DNA of 64,000 nt from Streptomyces sp. Tu6071 (GCF_000213055.1 NZ_CM001165.1:5292945-5356944); one strand, 5' to 3'; positions 44,270 through 55,470 are shown, counted from the first letter of the stretch. The notes: generated by a model from the letters alone, not told the origin. Numbers and translations: made by a program.

Positions 44270-44627
44270 GGAGTGTCCCGCCCACCCCGGCGGGCCCGCA
44301 GCACCTGGCACGGCACTGCCCAGCCCCTGGCTGGGAAGAGCCTCCACACCTGCGGCCCCGGCCCCGGGAACGGCGGGAAGCCTCCTGACCGGCCGTCGCA
44401 CCGCACCGCCCTCGTACCCGGAATCCAACGGGACCGGGCGGGGCACCCGACCACAAGACTTTCGCCAGGCCGCCGCACCCGCGGCCGGAACCGGCGAGAC
44501 AGACACGAACAAGCTCCTGAGCGGCGCCCGCGCCCTCCGGTCCGGCGGCCACCGCGTCCAGCGCGAGCCGCACGCGTCACCGGTAAACGGCGCGGCGCCC
44601 GGGAGCACGACGGGAGACACCCCCGCA
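44270..44627 (+). other. Leader region of rne
   Basis: 358 bases with no gene I can support. It probably contains the rne promoter and a long 5' leader; RNase E genes commonly control themselves through such leaders. I see GC-rich potential stems (for example around GCCCAGCCCCTGGCTGGG at 44317-44334) but no clear box. GGGAG at about 44612 is the rne ribosome site. Confidence 0.5.
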
Positions 44628-47600
44628 ATGCTTGAGCCGAAGGAACCCGGCACTTCCGGGACCCACGACGACACCCCCTCCTCGCCCGGCGACACGCTGC
44701 CGCCGCGCCGCAGGCGCCGCGCCGCCTCGCGCCCCGCGGGCCCGCCCGCCGGGCAGGCCGCCGCGGAGAACTCCGCCGCCGAGCAGGCCGCACCGGCCAT
44801 ACCGGCGAAGGCGCGGGAGACGGAGCCCACCACGACGGGCGAGGCCGAGCCGGCGGCGCCGCGCCGCCGCCGTGCCACCCGCCGCGCCTCCGCGCCCGCC
44901 GGGGCGCCGCAGGGCGCCACCCAGGCCGAGGAGACGCCCGGCGCCCCCGAGCCCGCAGAGGTCGCGGCAGCCGTCGCGAACCCGGCCGACGAGAGCGCCG
45001 AGCCCGCCGCGCCGCGCCGCCGCCGTGCCACCCGCCGCGCCTCCGCGCCGGCCGGTGCCCCGCAGGCCGCCCCGGCCGACGAGGAGCCGCAGGCCGCCGC
45101 GCAGCCGGAGAAGGCCGCCCAGACCGAGAAGCCCGCCCAGGCCGGAAAGGCCGCGCGCGCCGAGAAGCCCGCACAGGGTGCCGCCGCCGAGGCCGACGAG
45201 GACGACGGCGACGTGCGCCGCCGCGCGCGGCGCAAGCCCGCCCGCAGCCGCGCCACCTTCACCGAGCCGCAGATCCAGTCCCGCCAGTCCGCGAAGGGCG
45301 GCGCGAAGGGCGAGGAGCGCGGCGAGGAGAGCCGCGGCGGTCGCAAGCCCGCCGTGCCCGTCTTCCGCGCCCCGGTCTTCACCGAGCCGACCTTCCAGTT
45401 CCAGACCCTGGAAAGCGCCGCCGCCGAGGCCGCCGCCACGGGCGACGAGGAGGACAGCGCGCCCGCCGCCACCTCCGCGCCCGCCCCCGCCCGCGCCGAG
45501 GAGGCCGAGTCCGGGCGGCGCAAGCGGCGCCGCCGCGAGGAGCGCGAGCAGCCCCGTACCGCCGAGGCGCCCGCGGCCCAGGCCCGGACGGCCCCCCGGC
45601 CCGCCGAGGACACGAGCGAGCCCGCCGAGCCGGCCGAGGCCGAGACCGCCGATTCCACCGGTTCCGCCGAGTCGGGCGAGGACAACGAGCGCCAGTACGG
45701 CGACGAGGGCGAGCGTCCCTCGCGCCGCCGTCGCCGCGGCGGTAGGCGCCGCAGGCGCGGCGAGAGCGCCGAGCAGGACCAGCGCGAGGACCGCGAGGAC
45801 GAGGAGGAGGGCGAGGAGCCCGCCGCCGAGGAGACCGCCGCCCCCGCCGCCGAGCGCCGCCCGGCCCCCGCCGACGAGGAGCGGGACGAGGAGCCCGAGG
45901 GCTCCGCGGCGCGGGACGAGGACGAGGGCTCCGGGTCCTCCTCCAGCCGTCGCCGCCGTCGCCGTCGCCGCCGCGCCTCGGACGCCTCCGGCGAGGCCGA
46001 GGCGACGCCCGCCGCCGACGACCCCGAGCGCACCGTGGTCAAGATCCGCGAGCCGAAGGAACGGCGCAAGGAGAACGACCACAGCGACGAGGTGCAGTCG
46101 ATCAAGGGCTCCACGCGTCTGGAGGCGAAGAAGCAGCGCCGCCGCGAGGGCCGCGAGCAGGGCCGCCGCCGCGTCCCGATCATCACCGAGGCCGAGTTCC
46201 TCGCGCGCCGCGAGGCCGTCGAGCGGGTCATGGTCGTCCGCGAGCAGGGCGAGCGCACCCAGATCGGCGTCCTGGAGGACGACGTCCTCGTCGAGCACTA
46301 CGTCAACAAGGCCGAGTCGACCTCGTACGTCGGCAACGTCTACCTCGGCAAGGTGCAGAACGTGCTGCCCTCCATGGAGGCCGCGTTCATCGACATCGGC
46401 AAGGGCCGCAACGCGGTCCTCTACGCCGGTGAGGTCAACTTCGAGGCGCTCGGCTACCACGGTCCGCGCCGCATCGAGACCGCCCTCAAGTCCGGCCAGT
46501 CCGTCCTCGTGCAGGTCACGAAGGACCCGATCGGTCACAAGGGCGCCCGGCTCACGAGCCAGGTCTCGCTCCCGGGCCGCTACCTGGTCTACGTGCCCGA
46601 GGGCTCGATGACCGGCATCAGCCGCAAGCTCCCCGACACCGAGCGCGCGCGCCTGAAGACCATCCTCAAGAAGATCGTCCCCGAGGACGCCGGCGTCATC
46701 GTGCGCACGGCCGCCGAGGGCGCGAGCGAGGACGAGCTGCGGCGCGACGTCGAGCGGCTCCAGTCGCAGTGGGAGGACATCCAGAAGAAGGCGAAGACGG
46801 GCAACGCGCCGACGTTGCTCTACGGCGAGCCCGACATGACCGTCCGGGTCGTCCGCGACATCTTCAACGAGGACTTCACGAAGGTCGTCGTCAGCGGCGA
46901 CCGGGCCTGGGAGACCATCCACGGCTACGTCTCGCACGTCGCCCCCGACCTCGTCGGGCGCCTGTCGCGGTGGACCTCCGAGGTCGACGCCTTCGCGACG
47001 TACCGCATCGACGAGCAGCTCGCCAAGGCGCTCGACCGCAAGGTGTGGCTGCCCTCCGGCGGCTCCCTCGTGATCGACAAGACCGAGGCGATGATCGTCG
47101 TCGACGTCAACACCGGGAAGTTCACCGGGCAGGGCGGCAACCTGGAGGAGACCGTCACCAGGAACAACCTGGAGGCGGCCGAGGAGATCGTGCGCCAGCT
47201 CCGGCTGCGCGACCTCGGCGGGATCGTCGTCATCGACTTCATCGACATGGTCCTGGAGTCCAACCGCGATCTCGTCCTGCGGCGCCTCCTGGAGTGCCTG
47301 GGCCGCGACCGCACCAAGCACCAGGTCGCCGAGGTCACCTCGCTCGGTCTCGTGCAGATGACCCGCAAGCGTGTCGGGCAGGGGCTCCTGGAGTCCTTCT
47401 CCGAGACCTGCGTCCACTGCAACGGGCGCGGCGTCATCGTCCACCTCGACCAGCCCACGACCCAGGGCGGCGGCGGTGGCGGCGGCAAGCGGAAGAAGAA
47501 GGGCAAGGGCGGCGAGCACGCCGAGCACGACCACGCCGAGCACGAGCTGACGTACGAGTACGTGAGCGCCGAGCAGGCCGAGGAGGCCAAGGCTTCGGAG

Positions 47601-48677
47601 GAGCCCGCCACCGAGGTCGTCACCGGGCCCGCCGCGCTGCCCGAGCCCGTCTTCACGCCCGACGAGGACCTGTACAGCAGCGCCGCCGAGGCCGAGGCAG
47701 CCGCCTCCGGTTACGGCGGGCGCCGTGAGCGCAGCCGCCGCCGTGCCTCGCGCCGGGCCTCCGCGCCCGCCGGGACGCCGCGCGGCTCGCGGGTCACCGA
47801 CACCGACACGGTCGGGGCCTACGACCCCGAGGAGCTGAAGGGCGAGCAGCCCGAGGCCATCGTCGAGGTCCAGGAGCCGGCGGCCGACGCGGTCGCCGAC
47901 GCCGCGGTCGAGCCGCTCGCCGACACGGTCGTGGAGCCGGTCGTCGAGCCCGAGGCCGTCGAGGTCGTGACGGCGGCGACGCTGCCCGCCTCGGCCGTCG
48001 CGGACACCGTCGCCGAGGAGGCCCCCCGGGGCCGCGGGCGGCGCCGGGCGACGCGCAAGGCGAGCGCTCCGGCGGGTTCGCCGAAGGCCGCCGAGCCCGT
48101 CGAGGTCGTCGTGCCGGTCGCGGAGGTCTCCGCGCCCGAGCCCGTCGCCGAACTGGCCGCCGAGCCCGAGCCGGCCGAGGTCGTCCCCGAGGCGGCCCCC
48201 CCGGCGCGGACCAGGCGCCGGGCCGTCCGCGCGGTGGCCGCTCCGGCGACCTCGGCCCCGGACGAGAACGCGGTGCTCGTGGTACCGGCGGCGGAGGCTC
48301 CCGTCGAGGAGGCGCCCGCCGAGGCGGCTCCCGTGAAGAAGACGACGGCCCGGAAGACGGCGGCCAAGAAGACGACGGCCGTCAAGAAGACGGCCGCCGC
48401 GAAGAAGGCTCCCGCCAAGAAGGCCGCCACGAAGAAGGCGACGGCCGGGAAGACCGCCGAGACGGCCCCGGAGGCTCCCGTCGAGGAGGCTCCCGCCGAG
48501 GAGGCGCCCGCGAAGAAGGCGGTGCGGAAGACGGCGGCGAAGAAGACGACCGCCGCCGCCAAGAAGACGACCGCGGCGAAGAAGGCCCCGGCCAAGAAGG
48601 CGGCTGCCAAGAAGGCGCCCGCGAAGAAGGCGACGACGCGGAAGGCGGCGGAATCGCCGGAGGGCGCGGAGTCCTGA
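44628..48677 (+). CDS. rne: RNase E/G family ribonuclease
   Basis: Single-strand endoribonuclease for rRNA, tRNA and mRNA processing. 1349 residues. The catalytic core is central (about 510-950): S1 domain [18 protein letters not shown], the DNase I-like part with Asp in [13 protein letters not shown] and VVIDFIDM, and the zinc link CVHC. It is flanked by two long low-complexity arms, acidic/basic and Ala-Pro rich, a layout known for actinobacterial RNase E (RNase ES) where the arms bind partners. A motif of type [14 protein letters not shown] recurs in both arms, and the C-terminus is a run of AAKKTT/AKKAP units. ATG at 44628 with GGGAG. Followed by a perfect terminator. Confidence 0.95.
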   Translation: MLEPKEPGTSGTHDDTPSSPGDTLPPRRRRRAASRPAGPPAGQAAAENSAAEQAAPAIPAKARETEPTTTGEAEPAAPRRRRATRRASAPAGAPQGATQAEETPGAPEPAEVAAAVANPADESAEPAAPRRRRATRRASAPAGAPQAAPADEEPQAAAQPEKAAQTEKPAQAGKAARAEKPAQGAAAEADEDDGDVRRRARRKPARSRATFTEPQIQSRQSAKGGAKGEERGEESRGGRKPAVPVFRAPVFTEPTFQFQTLESAAAEAAATGDEEDSAPAATSAPAPARAEEAESGRRKRRRREEREQPRTAEAPAAQARTAPRPAEDTSEPAEPAEAETADSTGSAESGEDNERQYGDEGERPSRRRRRGGRRRRRGESAEQDQREDREDEEEGEEPAAEETAAPAAERRPAPADEERDEEPEGSAARDEDEGSGSSSSRRRRRRRRRASDASGEAEATPAADDPERTVVKIREPKERRKENDHSDEVQSIKGSTRLEAKKQRRREGREQGRRRVPIITEAEFLARREAVERVMVVREQGERTQIGVLEDDVLVEHYVNKAESTSYVGNVYLGKVQNVLPSMEAAFIDIGKGRNAVLYAGEVNFEALGYHGPRRIETALKSGQSVLVQVTKDPIGHKGARLTSQVSLPGRYLVYVPEGSMTGISRKLPDTERARLKTILKKIVPEDAGVIVRTAAEGASEDELRRDVERLQSQWEDIQKKAKTGNAPTLLYGEPDMTVRVVRDIFNEDFTKVVVSGDRAWETIHGYVSHVAPDLVGRLSRWTSEVDAFATYRIDEQLAKALDRKVWLPSGGSLVIDKTEAMIVVDVNTGKFTGQGGNLEETVTRNNLEAAEEIVRQLRLRDLGGIVVIDFIDMVLESNRDLVLRRLLECLGRDRTKHQVAEVTSLGLVQMTRKRVGQGLLESFSETCVHCNGRGVIVHLDQPTTQGGGGGGGKRKKKGKGGEHAEHDHAEHELTYEYVSAEQAEEAKASEEPATEVVTGPAALPEPVFTPDEDLYSSAAEAEAAASGYGGRRERSRRRASRRASAPAGTPRGSRVTDTDTVGAYDPEELKGEQPEAIVEVQEPAADAVADAAVEPLADTVVEPVVEPEAVEVVTAATLPASAVADTVAEEAPRGRGRRRATRKASAPAGSPKAAEPVEVVVPVAEVSAPEPVAELAAEPEPAEVVPEAAPPARTRRRAVRAVAAPATSAPDENAVLVVPAAEAPVEEAPAEAAPVKKTTARKTAAKKTTAVKKTAAAKKAPAKKAATKKATAGKTAETAPEAPVEEAPAEEAPAKKAVRKTAAKKTTAAAKKTTAAKKAPAKKAAAKKAPAKKATTRKAAESPEGAES

Positions 48678-48702
48678 GCCGAGTCCTGAGCGGACGGCTG
48701 TG

Positions 48703-48742
48703 AGAGGCCGCCTCCGTCCCCGCGGGGACGGAGGCGGCCTCT
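48703..48742 (+). terminator. Terminator of rne
   Basis: Perfect 18- to 19-bp stem (48703-48721 with 48724-48742) with a minimal loop, 26 bases after the stop, followed by TCTTCG. Confidence 0.92.
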
Positions 48743-48780
48743 TCGTGTGGGGGCTCGCGGTTGCCAGGGGCTTCGCTGTG

Positions 48781-48820
48781 CCCGACTGCCCGACTGCCCG
48801 ACTGCCCGACTGCCCGACTG
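48781..48820. repeat. Five exact tandem copies of an octamer
   Basis: CCCGACTG is repeated five times without change between the rne terminator and the rplU promoter; the exactness points to recent slippage. The rest of the 514-base rne-rplU gap holds no gene. Confidence 0.95.
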
Positions 48821-48978
48821 CCCGGCCGCCTGCTGAGCCGCCCGCCCGCTTCGCTGTGCTCGCCCTCTCCGAGCCTTCGGCCGGGCGCCCCCACGCCCGG
48901 CGGAACGCCTGCCCGCGGCGGGGGTGGTGGAGCGTGAGGGGGGGCGCGGGGGCCGCTAGGTACCGGGACGGGGTCGGT

Positions 48979-49008
48979 TTGACCCTCTGTGCGGGGGACC
49001 CGTAGTCT
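48979..49008 (+). promoter_or_regulatory. Vegetative promoter of rplU-rpmA
   Basis: TTGACC (48979-48984) and TAGTCT (49003-49008) with an 18-bp gap, a close match to the main sigma factor (HrdB) consensus, as expected for ribosomal protein genes. Transcription should begin near 49015. Confidence 0.85.
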
Positions 49009-49014
49009 TGGCCC

Positions 49015-49191
49015 TTGGCGTCTCTGGCGCCACCTTCTGAGCACCCCACCTCCGGGCGAGCGGCGTCCTCGCCGTCATGAGCCCCGGGGAGGCCGCTCAT
49101 CCCTCCTTCGGTGGACCGGGGTTCTTCCCTGCCTCCGGCGGGCGGCTGGCATCAGGAGGTCCCGTTTTCGAGCACAGAGAGTGAGATCCGC
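49015..49191 (+). promoter_or_regulatory. Structured leader of rplU, possible ribosomal-protein autoregulation
   Basis: The about 177-base leader between the promoter and the L21 start can form several stems, such as GGCGAG with CTCGCC (about 49056-49073) and ATGAGC with GCTCAT (49077-49100), then a pyrimidine-rich part. Ribosomal protein leaders for L21 exist in other phyla; whether this one binds L21 is inference. Confidence 0.5.
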
Positions 49192-49512
49192 GTGTACGCC
49201 ATCGTGCGCAGCGGTGGTCGCCAGCACAAGGTTGCTGTCGGCGACATCGTTGAGGTTGACAAGATTTCCACTGCCAATGTGGGCGACACGGTCGAGCTCT
49301 CGACCCTGCTGCTCGTCGACGGCGAGGCCGTCACCAGCGACCCGTGGGTGCTGGCCGGTATCAAGGTCGTGGCCGAGGTCGTCGACCACCACAAGGGCCA
49401 GAAGATCGACATTCTGCGCTACAAGAACAAGACCGGCTACCGCCGTCGTCAGGGTCACCGCCAGCAGTACACGGCGGTCAAGGTCACTGACATCCCCACG
49501 GCTGCGAAGTAA
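49192..49512 (+). CDS. rplU: 50S ribosomal protein L21
   Basis: 106 residues, the standard length, starting [18 protein letters not shown] and containing the C-terminal signature [24 protein letters not shown] that binds 23S rRNA. GTG at 49192, with GAGAGTGAG upstream. First gene of the rplU-rpmA pair, then obgE, an order conserved in most bacteria. Confidence 0.98.
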   Translation: MYAIVRSGGRQHKVAVGDIVEVDKISTANVGDTVELSTLLLVDGEAVTSDPWVLAGIKVVAEVVDHHKGQKIDILRYKNKTGYRRRQGHRQQYTAVKVTDIPTAAK

Positions 49513-49526
49513 GGGACTGAGGAGAC

Positions 49527-49781
49527 ATGGCACACAAGAAGGGCGCGTCGTCCACCCGGAACGGCCGCGATTCCAATGCTCAGCGGCTCGGCGTGAAGCG
49601 CTTCGGCGGTCAGGTCGTCAACGCCGGTGAGATCATCGTCCGCCAGCGCGGCACCCACTTCCACCCGGGCGCCGGTGTCGGCCGCGGCAAGGACGACACC
49701 CTCTTCGCGCTCGACGCGGGTGCGGTCCAGTTCGGCACGAGCCGTGGCCGCAACGTCGTGAACATCGTCCCGGTCGCCTGA
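49527..49781 (+). CDS. rpmA: 50S ribosomal protein L27
   Basis: 84 residues, starting [29 protein letters not shown]; the N-terminal tail reaches the peptidyl transferase centre. It lacks the cleavable N-terminal extension found in Firmicutes. 14 bases after rplU. Confidence 0.98.
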   Translation: MAHKKGASSTRNGRDSNAQRLGVKRFGGQVVNAGEIIVRQRGTHFHPGAGVGRGKDDTLFALDAGAVQFGTSRGRNVVNIVPVA

Positions 49782-49827
49782 TCGCACGGATCGGCGGCGC
49801 GTGACCTCACGCGTGGTTTTTCGCGAG

Positions 49828-49873
49828 GGCGGACTCCCTCCCACCGACAGCACCGGCGGGAAGTGAGTCCGCC
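49828..49873 (+). terminator. Partial terminator or attenuator between rpmA and obgE
   Basis: GGCGGACTC (49828-49836) pairs with GAGTCCGCC (49865-49873) over 9 bp, with an imperfect inner stem; placed 47 bases after rpmA and before obgE, it could lower obgE expression relative to the ribosomal genes. Confidence 0.55.
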
Positions 49874-49961
49874 TTTCGCGCGTTATGCACCCTTGGCGCG
49901 CGATCCGGCACCATGGAAACAACTCGTAGCACTTTTCACCCGCAGTACTGGAGGCACACCC

Positions 49962-51407
49962 ATGACCACCTTCGTGGACCGCGTCGAACTGCACGTCGCC
50001 GCGGGTAACGGAGGCCACGGCTGCGCCTCCGTGCACCGGGAGAAGTTCAAGCCGCTCGGCGGCCCGGACGGCGGCAACGGCGGGCGTGGCGGCGACGTGA
50101 TCCTCGTCGTGGAGCAGTCCGTGACGACGCTCCTCGACTACCACCACAGCCCGCACCGCAAGGCCACCAACGGCAAGCCCGGCGAGGGCGGCAACCGCTC
50201 CGGAAAGGAAGGCGAGGACCTCGTCCTCCCCGTCCCGGACGGCACCGTCGTGCTCGACAGGGCGGGCAACGTCCTCGCCGACCTCGTCGGCCAGGGCACG
50301 AGCTTCGTCGCCGCCTCGGGCGGTCGCGGCGGCCTCGGCAACGCGGCGCTCTCCTCCGCCCGCCGCAAGGCCCCCGGCTTCGCGCTGCTCGGCGAGCCCG
50401 GCGACGCCGGTGACCTCCTCCTGGAGCTCAAGACCGTCGCGGACGTCGCGCTCGTCGGCTACCCGAGCGCGGGCAAGTCCTCGCTCATCTCGGTGCTCTC
50501 GGCCGCGCGCCCGAAGATCGCCGACTACCCCTTCACGACGCTCATCCCCAACCTCGGCGTCGTCACGGCCGGCGAGACGGTCTTCACCGTCGCCGACGTG
50601 CCCGGTCTCATCCCCGGCGCGAGCCAGGGCAAGGGCCTCGGCCTGGAGTTCCTGCGGCACGTCGAGCGCTGCTCGGTGCTCGTGCACGTACTCGACACCG
50701 CCACGCTCGAATCGGACCGCGACCCCGTCTCCGACCTCGATGTCATCGAGGAGGAGCTGAAGCAGTACGGGGGCCTCAACAAGCGGCCCCGCGTCGTGGT
50801 CCTCAACAAGATCGACGTGCCGGACGGCAAGGACCTCGCCGAGATGGTCCGCCCCGACCTGGAGGCGCGCGGCTACCAGGTCTTCGAGGTCTCGGCCGTC
50901 GCGCACACCGGGCTGCGCGAGCTGAGCTTCGCGCTCGGCGACCTCGTCGCGCGCTACCGCGCCTCGAAGCCGAAGGAGGAGGCGACGCGCGTCGTCATCC
51001 GCCCGAAGGCCGTCGACGACGCCGGGTTCACGGTCACGCTGGAGGACAACGGCATCTACCGCGTGCGGGGCGAGAAGCCCGAGCGCTGGGTGCGGCAGAC
51101 CGACTTCAACAACGACGAGGCCGTCGGCTACCTCGCGGACCGGCTGAACCGGCTCGGTGTCGAGGAAGCGCTCATGAAGGCGGGTGCGCGGACCGGCGAC
51201 GGGGTCGCCATCGGGCCCGAGGAGAACGCGGTCGTCTTCGACTGGGAGCCCACGATGCTCGCGGGCGCCGAGATGCTCGGCCGCCGCGGCGAGGACCACC
51301 GGCTCGACCCGATGCGCCCCGCGGTGCAGCGGCGCAGGGACCGGCAGGCGGAGCGGGACGAGGCGCAGAAGCAGTTCGAGGGCTTCGACCCCTTCGGCGA
51401 ACTCTGA
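49962..51407 (+). CDS. obgE: GTPase ObgE/CgtA
   Basis: Ribosome-associated GTPase; in Streptomyces Obg affects the switch to aerial growth. 481 residues in three parts: Gly-rich Obg fold ([11 protein letters not shown]), GTPase domain with P-loop GYPSAGKSS, switch [10 protein letters not shown] and NKID, and the C-terminal OCT domain followed by a charged tail. ATG at 49962 is used since GGAGG lies 7 bases before and the family start [18 protein letters not shown] is there; a frame open from 49863 is too long. Tail end is followed by a palindrome array. Confidence 0.97.
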   Translation: MTTFVDRVELHVAAGNGGHGCASVHREKFKPLGGPDGGNGGRGGDVILVVEQSVTTLLDYHHSPHRKATNGKPGEGGNRSGKEGEDLVLPVPDGTVVLDRAGNVLADLVGQGTSFVAASGGRGGLGNAALSSARRKAPGFALLGEPGDAGDLLLELKTVADVALVGYPSAGKSSLISVLSAARPKIADYPFTTLIPNLGVVTAGETVFTVADVPGLIPGASQGKGLGLEFLRHVERCSVLVHVLDTATLESDRDPVSDLDVIEEELKQYGGLNKRPRVVVLNKIDVPDGKDLAEMVRPDLEARGYQVFEVSAVAHTGLRELSFALGDLVARYRASKPKEEATRVVIRPKAVDDAGFTVTLEDNGIYRVRGEKPERWVRQTDFNNDEAVGYLADRLNRLGVEEALMKAGARTGDGVAIGPEENAVVFDWEPTMLAGAEMLGRRGEDHRLDPMRPAVQRRRDRQAERDEAQKQFEGFDPFGEL

Positions 51408-51422
51408 GCCACGGCTTTCCTC

Positions 51423-51545
51423 GCGGGGCCCCGCCACCTCCTCGGGTGTGCGGGGCCCCGCACCGTCTTAGGGGTACGGGGCCCCGCGCCGTCTCGGGGG
51501 TACGGGGCCCCGCACCGTCTCGCGGGTACGGGCCCCCGCGCCTGT
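51423..51545. repeat. Four to five tandem palindromic units after obgE
   Basis: Units near 30 bp, consensus GGTACGGGGCCCCGCACCGTCTCG, each contain the self-complementary core GCGGGGCCCCGC or close to it. They fill the first part of the 316-base gap before the first TagF-like gene and could end obgE transcription. The rest of the gap (to 51723) holds GATAAAAA near 51658, the only AT-rich spot, a possible -10 region, and GAAGGACG. Confidence 0.8.
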
Positions 51546-51723
51546 GCCGGGCCGGTCGCGGTGACGGGGCTCGTGCCCGGCGGGCGTGAGCACCTGTCCG
51601 GAGCGGCCCCCCGTACGGTTCCCCACCCCACACCGCACGAAGTATCGGCTGACAGTGCGATAAAAACACCCAGAAGGACGGCGTCTCCGCGCGGGACGGG
51701 CGATCCGCTGCGAGCGTGGGGCC

Positions 51724-54700
51724 ATGTCTCCCGTCCCGCCCCGCCTGAGCGTCATCGTCCCCGTCTACGACGTCGAGACCTACCTCCCCGCGTGCCTCGA
51801 CTCACTCGCCGCGCAGACGCTGCGCGAGATCGAGGTGATCGTCGTCGACGACGGCTCGCCGGACGGCTCGGCCCTCATCGCCGAGGAGTACGCGCGGCGC
51901 GACCCGCGCTTCCGCCTCGTGCGGCAGGAGAACCAGGGGCTCGGCGCGGCGCGCAACACCGGGATCGACGCCGCGCACCCCGAGGCCGAGTTCCTCGCCT
52001 TCGTCGACAGCGACGACATGGTCCCCGCCGACGCGTACCGGCTCATGCTCGCGAGCCTCGACGCGAGCGGCTCCGACTTCGCGACCGGCAACGTGCGGCA
52101 CATCGACTCCCGGCGGGTGTGGCAGTCGCCCATGCACCGCTTCCTCGGCACGGGCGCCGAGCAGCGCACGCACGTGACGCGCAAGCAGAAGCTCCTCACC
52201 GACCGCATCGCCTGCAACAAGGTCTTCCGCAAGGAATTCTGGACCCGGCACGGCCTGCGCTTCCCGGTCGGCGTGCTCTACGAGGACACCCCCGTCATCG
52301 TCCCCGCGCACTTCCTCGCCGAGGCCGTCGACATCGTCTCCGAGCCCGTCTACTACTGGCGGATGCGCGAGGGCGAGGCAGGCCCCTCGATCACCCAGCG
52401 CCGCACCGAGCCCAAGGCGGTACGGGACCGGGCCGCCGCCGTCACCGAGGTGAGCCGCTTCCTCGCCGGGCGCCCCGAGCCCGAGGCGGCCCGGCTGCGC
52501 GCCGCCTTCGACCGCAACGTCCTCGTCAGCGACCTGTGGGCCTTCCTCAAGGTCCTCCCCGAGGGCGACGACGCGTACCGCGCCGCGTTCGTCCGCGCCG
52601 CCAACGCCTTCCTCGACCGCGTCGACCCGCGGACCGTGCACCGGTTGCCGGCGCAGGCCCGGATCAAATGGCTCCTCGTGCGCAAGCACGAGACCGAGGC
52701 GCTGCTCGGCATCCTCGCCGAGGAGCGCGCGGGCGGACGCGGGCGCGTCCACGGCAGGCTGCGCAAGTACGTCTCGTACGAGTCCGCCCCCGCCACCGGC
52801 GGGCCGCTGCCCCGGCGGGTCCACCGCATCGACCGCGACCTGCACCTGCTCGCCTCGCTCAGGACGCTGTCCTGGGAGGAGGGCGGGCTGCGGCTCACAG
52901 GGCACGCCTGGATCGACCGGATCGACCAGACGGGCCCGCTGAGCGCGGTCAAGGCGCTCGCCCTCGTCGAGGAGGGCACCGGCCGCCGCCTCGTGCTGCC
53001 CACGCGCAACGTCCACTGCCCCGAGGCGACCGTGCTCTCGGGCCGCAGGCAGCACACCTACGACTGGTCCGGCTTCAGCCACCTCCTCGACCCCGCGCGG
53101 CTGCGCCCCGCGGACGGCTGGCGCGAGAGCGTGTGGCGGGTCGGGATCGTCATGGCGGGCGGCGGGCTCGTACGGCGGCGCGGGCTCGCGGCCAAGGGCC
53201 CCGACACGGCGGGCAACCCCCCGTACCAGTGGCTCGACGAGGACCACCGGCTCCTCCCGTACAGCGACCACGGCGTGCTGCGGCTGCGCGTCGAGCGCGT
53301 GCGCGCGCTCGTCACCGGCCACCGCCCGCTCGGCGAGGACGCGCTGGAGATCGCGGGCACCCTGCGCTCCCCGCTCGCCGAGGACGACCGACTCGTCCTG
53401 CGCCTCACCAACCGCAGGACCGGCGAGGTCCACGAACTCGACGCCGAGGTGCGGCGCGGGGCGGAGAACACGGACTACACGGTACGAGTGCCGCTCGACG
53501 TCGTCGCGCTGCTCCCGGGGACCGTCGCCGCCGAGACCGGCGAGACGGCCGAGGCGGGCCAGGAGCGCGAGGACGCCCGCGCCGCCGCCGACGCGAGCGG
53601 GGGCACCGCCACGGCGGACGCGGACCTGCGCCCCGTACCCGCGCCGGAGAGCGGGCGGCCGGACTCCCCGTCCGGCACCCCCACGCCCGTCGCCGCCTCG
53701 GCCCTCCTCGCCGCCCGCAGGGCCTGGAGCACGAGCCTCGTCGTGATCCCCGCGACGGGACCGCGCCGCCACTACTCCACCGTCGTGCGCGACGGCCTCG
53801 GCGACCTCCAGGCCAGGCTGCCCGCCTCCCTCGCGCCCGGCGCCGAGAACTACGAGGTCGCCCTCCTGAGCGGCAGCAACGGCTACCTCAAGATCGTCGG
53901 CCGCGCCCTGCAGGCCCGCCTCACCGAGGTGACGTGGCAGGACGACACGTACACCCTGCGCGGCAGCGCGCCGCTCGAGCTCGAAGGCGCCGGGTTCGTC
54001 GTCAAGGCGCGCGACCGCTTCGAGGAGCACGCGGGCGAGGTGCGCACGCTCCCCGGCGGGCGCTTCGAGGCGCGCTTCACGCCCTCGCGCATGTCCCGCC
54101 GCCAGCGGCTCCCGCTCGCGAGCGGCCGGTGGAACTTCTTCCTGCGCGTCCCCGGACAGCCGCTCGACGTGCCCCTCACGATCGACCGGCTCTCCGTGCC
54201 CGCCTTCCCCGTGCACGGTACCGCCGACGGCCGCGCCTACGAACTCCAGGCCCGCTGGCACGACTTCCCGCAGCTCAACTGCCTCTCCGAACTGCGGACG
54301 CACGAGCGCGGCGTCTACCACCAGGCACGCCTGCGCAGGGACGTCTACGAGGCGGGCCGCGCCAAACCGCTGCGCGACGCCGTCCTCTTCATCAGCTACA
54401 ACGGCAAGCAGTACTCGGACAGCCCCCGCGCCGTCCACGAGGAACTGGTCCGCAGGGGCAGCGACCTCGAACAGCTCTGGCTCGTCCGCGACGACCAGGC
54501 GGCGCTGCCGCCCACCGCGCGCAAGGTGCGGCTGTGGAGCGAGGAGTGGTTCGACGCCCTCGCGCGCGCCCGGTACATCGTCACCAACGCGCACCTGCCG
54601 CACTGGATCGAACGCCGCCCCGGACAGGTCGTCGTGCAGACCTGGCACGGCACGATGCTCAAGAAGATCGGCCTCGACATCGAGGCCCCGGCCTTCAACC

Positions 54701-55464
54701 CCGACTACCACGAGCAACTGCGCGCCGAGACGAAGAACTGGACCTTCCTCGTCTCCGCGAACCGCTTCAGTACCCCGATCCTGCGGCGCTCCATGGGCTT
54801 CGACGGCGAGATCCTGGAGACCGGCTACCCGCGCAACGACGTGCTCTACGCGCCCGACCTGGCCGAGCGCGCCAAGGAGATCCGCGAATCCCTCGGCGTA
54901 CCGCCCGGTAAACGCGTCATCCTCTACGCCCCCACCTGGCGCGACGACGACGCCCACAGCCAGGGCCGCTTCCGCTTCGACCTCAAGCTCGACACGGAGC
55001 GCGCCCGCGCCGAACTCGGCCACGACCACGTTCTCCTGGTGCGCCGCCACTCCAACACCGTGGACGGCGTGACGGGCGCGGGCGACGGCTTCGTCCTCGA
55101 CGTCTCGGACTACCCGGACATCTCCGAGCTCTACCTCGCCGCCGACATCCTCGTCACGGACTACTCCTCCGTGATGTTCGACTACGCGCACCTGCGCCGC
55201 CCGATGGTCTTCTTCACGTACGACCTGGAGCACTACCGCGACACCCTGCGCGGCTTCTACTTCGACTTCGAGCGCAACGCCCCGGGCCCCCTCGTCCGCA
55301 CGACGGACGAACTCGTCTCGGCCCTGCGCGACATCGACCGCGTCACCGCCGACTACAGCGAGCGCTACCAGCTCTTCCACGAGGAGTTCTGCGACCTGGA
55401 CGACGGCCACGCGACGGAACGGCTGGTGGAGCGGATGCTGGCGGAAGGGGCGTCGGGGGGGTGA
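51724..55464 (+). CDS. Bifunctional glycosyltransferase 2 / CDP-glycerol glycerophosphotransferase (TagF-like), copy A
   Basis: 1246 residues, a wall-polymer synthase. Residues 1-300 are a GT-A family 2 domain: SVIVPVYDVE, VVDDGSPDGS and VDSDD (94-98). A middle region (about 330-870) of beta-rich sequence has a low-complexity Ala/Glu/Pro insert near residues 600-660. The C-terminal part is a Glyphos_transf/TagF domain: WHGTMLKKIG (974-983), FVLDVSDYPDISELY, TDYSSVMFDY (1145-1154). It should transfer sugar and glycerol phosphate or a related polyol phosphate to a wall carrier. No signal peptide or helix: cytoplasmic, perhaps membrane-peripheral. ATG at 51724. A convergent paralogue lies 70 bases downstream. 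Confidence 0.93.
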   Translation: MSPVPPRLSVIVPVYDVETYLPACLDSLAAQTLREIEVIVVDDGSPDGSALIAEEYARRDPRFRLVRQENQGLGAARNTGIDAAHPEAEFLAFVDSDDMVPADAYRLMLASLDASGSDFATGNVRHIDSRRVWQSPMHRFLGTGAEQRTHVTRKQKLLTDRIACNKVFRKEFWTRHGLRFPVGVLYEDTPVIVPAHFLAEAVDIVSEPVYYWRMREGEAGPSITQRRTEPKAVRDRAAAVTEVSRFLAGRPEPEAARLRAAFDRNVLVSDLWAFLKVLPEGDDAYRAAFVRAANAFLDRVDPRTVHRLPAQARIKWLLVRKHETEALLGILAEERAGGRGRVHGRLRKYVSYESAPATGGPLPRRVHRIDRDLHLLASLRTLSWEEGGLRLTGHAWIDRIDQTGPLSAVKALALVEEGTGRRLVLPTRNVHCPEATVLSGRRQHTYDWSGFSHLLDPARLRPADGWRESVWRVGIVMAGGGLVRRRGLAAKGPDTAGNPPYQWLDEDHRLLPYSDHGVLRLRVERVRALVTGHRPLGEDALEIAGTLRSPLAEDDRLVLRLTNRRTGEVHELDAEVRRGAENTDYTVRVPLDVVALLPGTVAAETGETAEAGQEREDARAAADASGGTATADADLRPVPAPESGRPDSPSGTPTPVAASALLAARRAWSTSLVVIPATGPRRHYSTVVRDGLGDLQARLPASLAPGAENYEVALLSGSNGYLKIVGRALQARLTEVTWQDDTYTLRGSAPLELEGAGFVVKARDRFEEHAGEVRTLPGGRFEARFTPSRMSRRQRLPLASGRWNFFLRVPGQPLDVPLTIDRLSVPAFPVHGTADGRAYELQARWHDFPQLNCLSELRTHERGVYHQARLRRDVYEAGRAKPLRDAVLFISYNGKQYSDSPRAVHEELVRRGSDLEQLWLVRDDQAALPPTARKVRLWSEEWFDALARARYIVTNAHLPHWIERRPGQVVVQTWHGTMLKKIGLDIEAPAFNPDYHEQLRAETKNWTFLVSANRFSTPILRRSMGFDGEILETGYPRNDVLYAPDLAERAKEIRESLGVPPGKRVILYAPTWRDDDAHSQGRFRFDLKLDTERARAELGHDHVLLVRRHSNTVDGVTGAGDGFVLDVSDYPDISELYLAADILVTDYSSVMFDYAHLRRPMVFFTYDLEHYRDTLRGFYFDFERNAPGPLVRTTDELVSALRDIDRVTADYSERYQLFHEEFCDLDDGHATERLVERMLAEGASGG
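54569..54741 (+). repeat. 173-bp perfect inverted repeat, arm in TagF copy A
   Basis: This stretch of copy A is identical, base for base, to the reverse complement of 56267-56439 in copy B. It encodes the nucleotide-binding part with the WHGTMLKKIG motif. Confidence 0.95.
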
Positions 55465-55470
55465 CCGGAA

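Noticed and set aside
44577..49100. 1507-codon open frame antisense to rne
   Set aside because: Leu/Gly/Arg repeats with no motif; mirror of the low-complexity rne arms.
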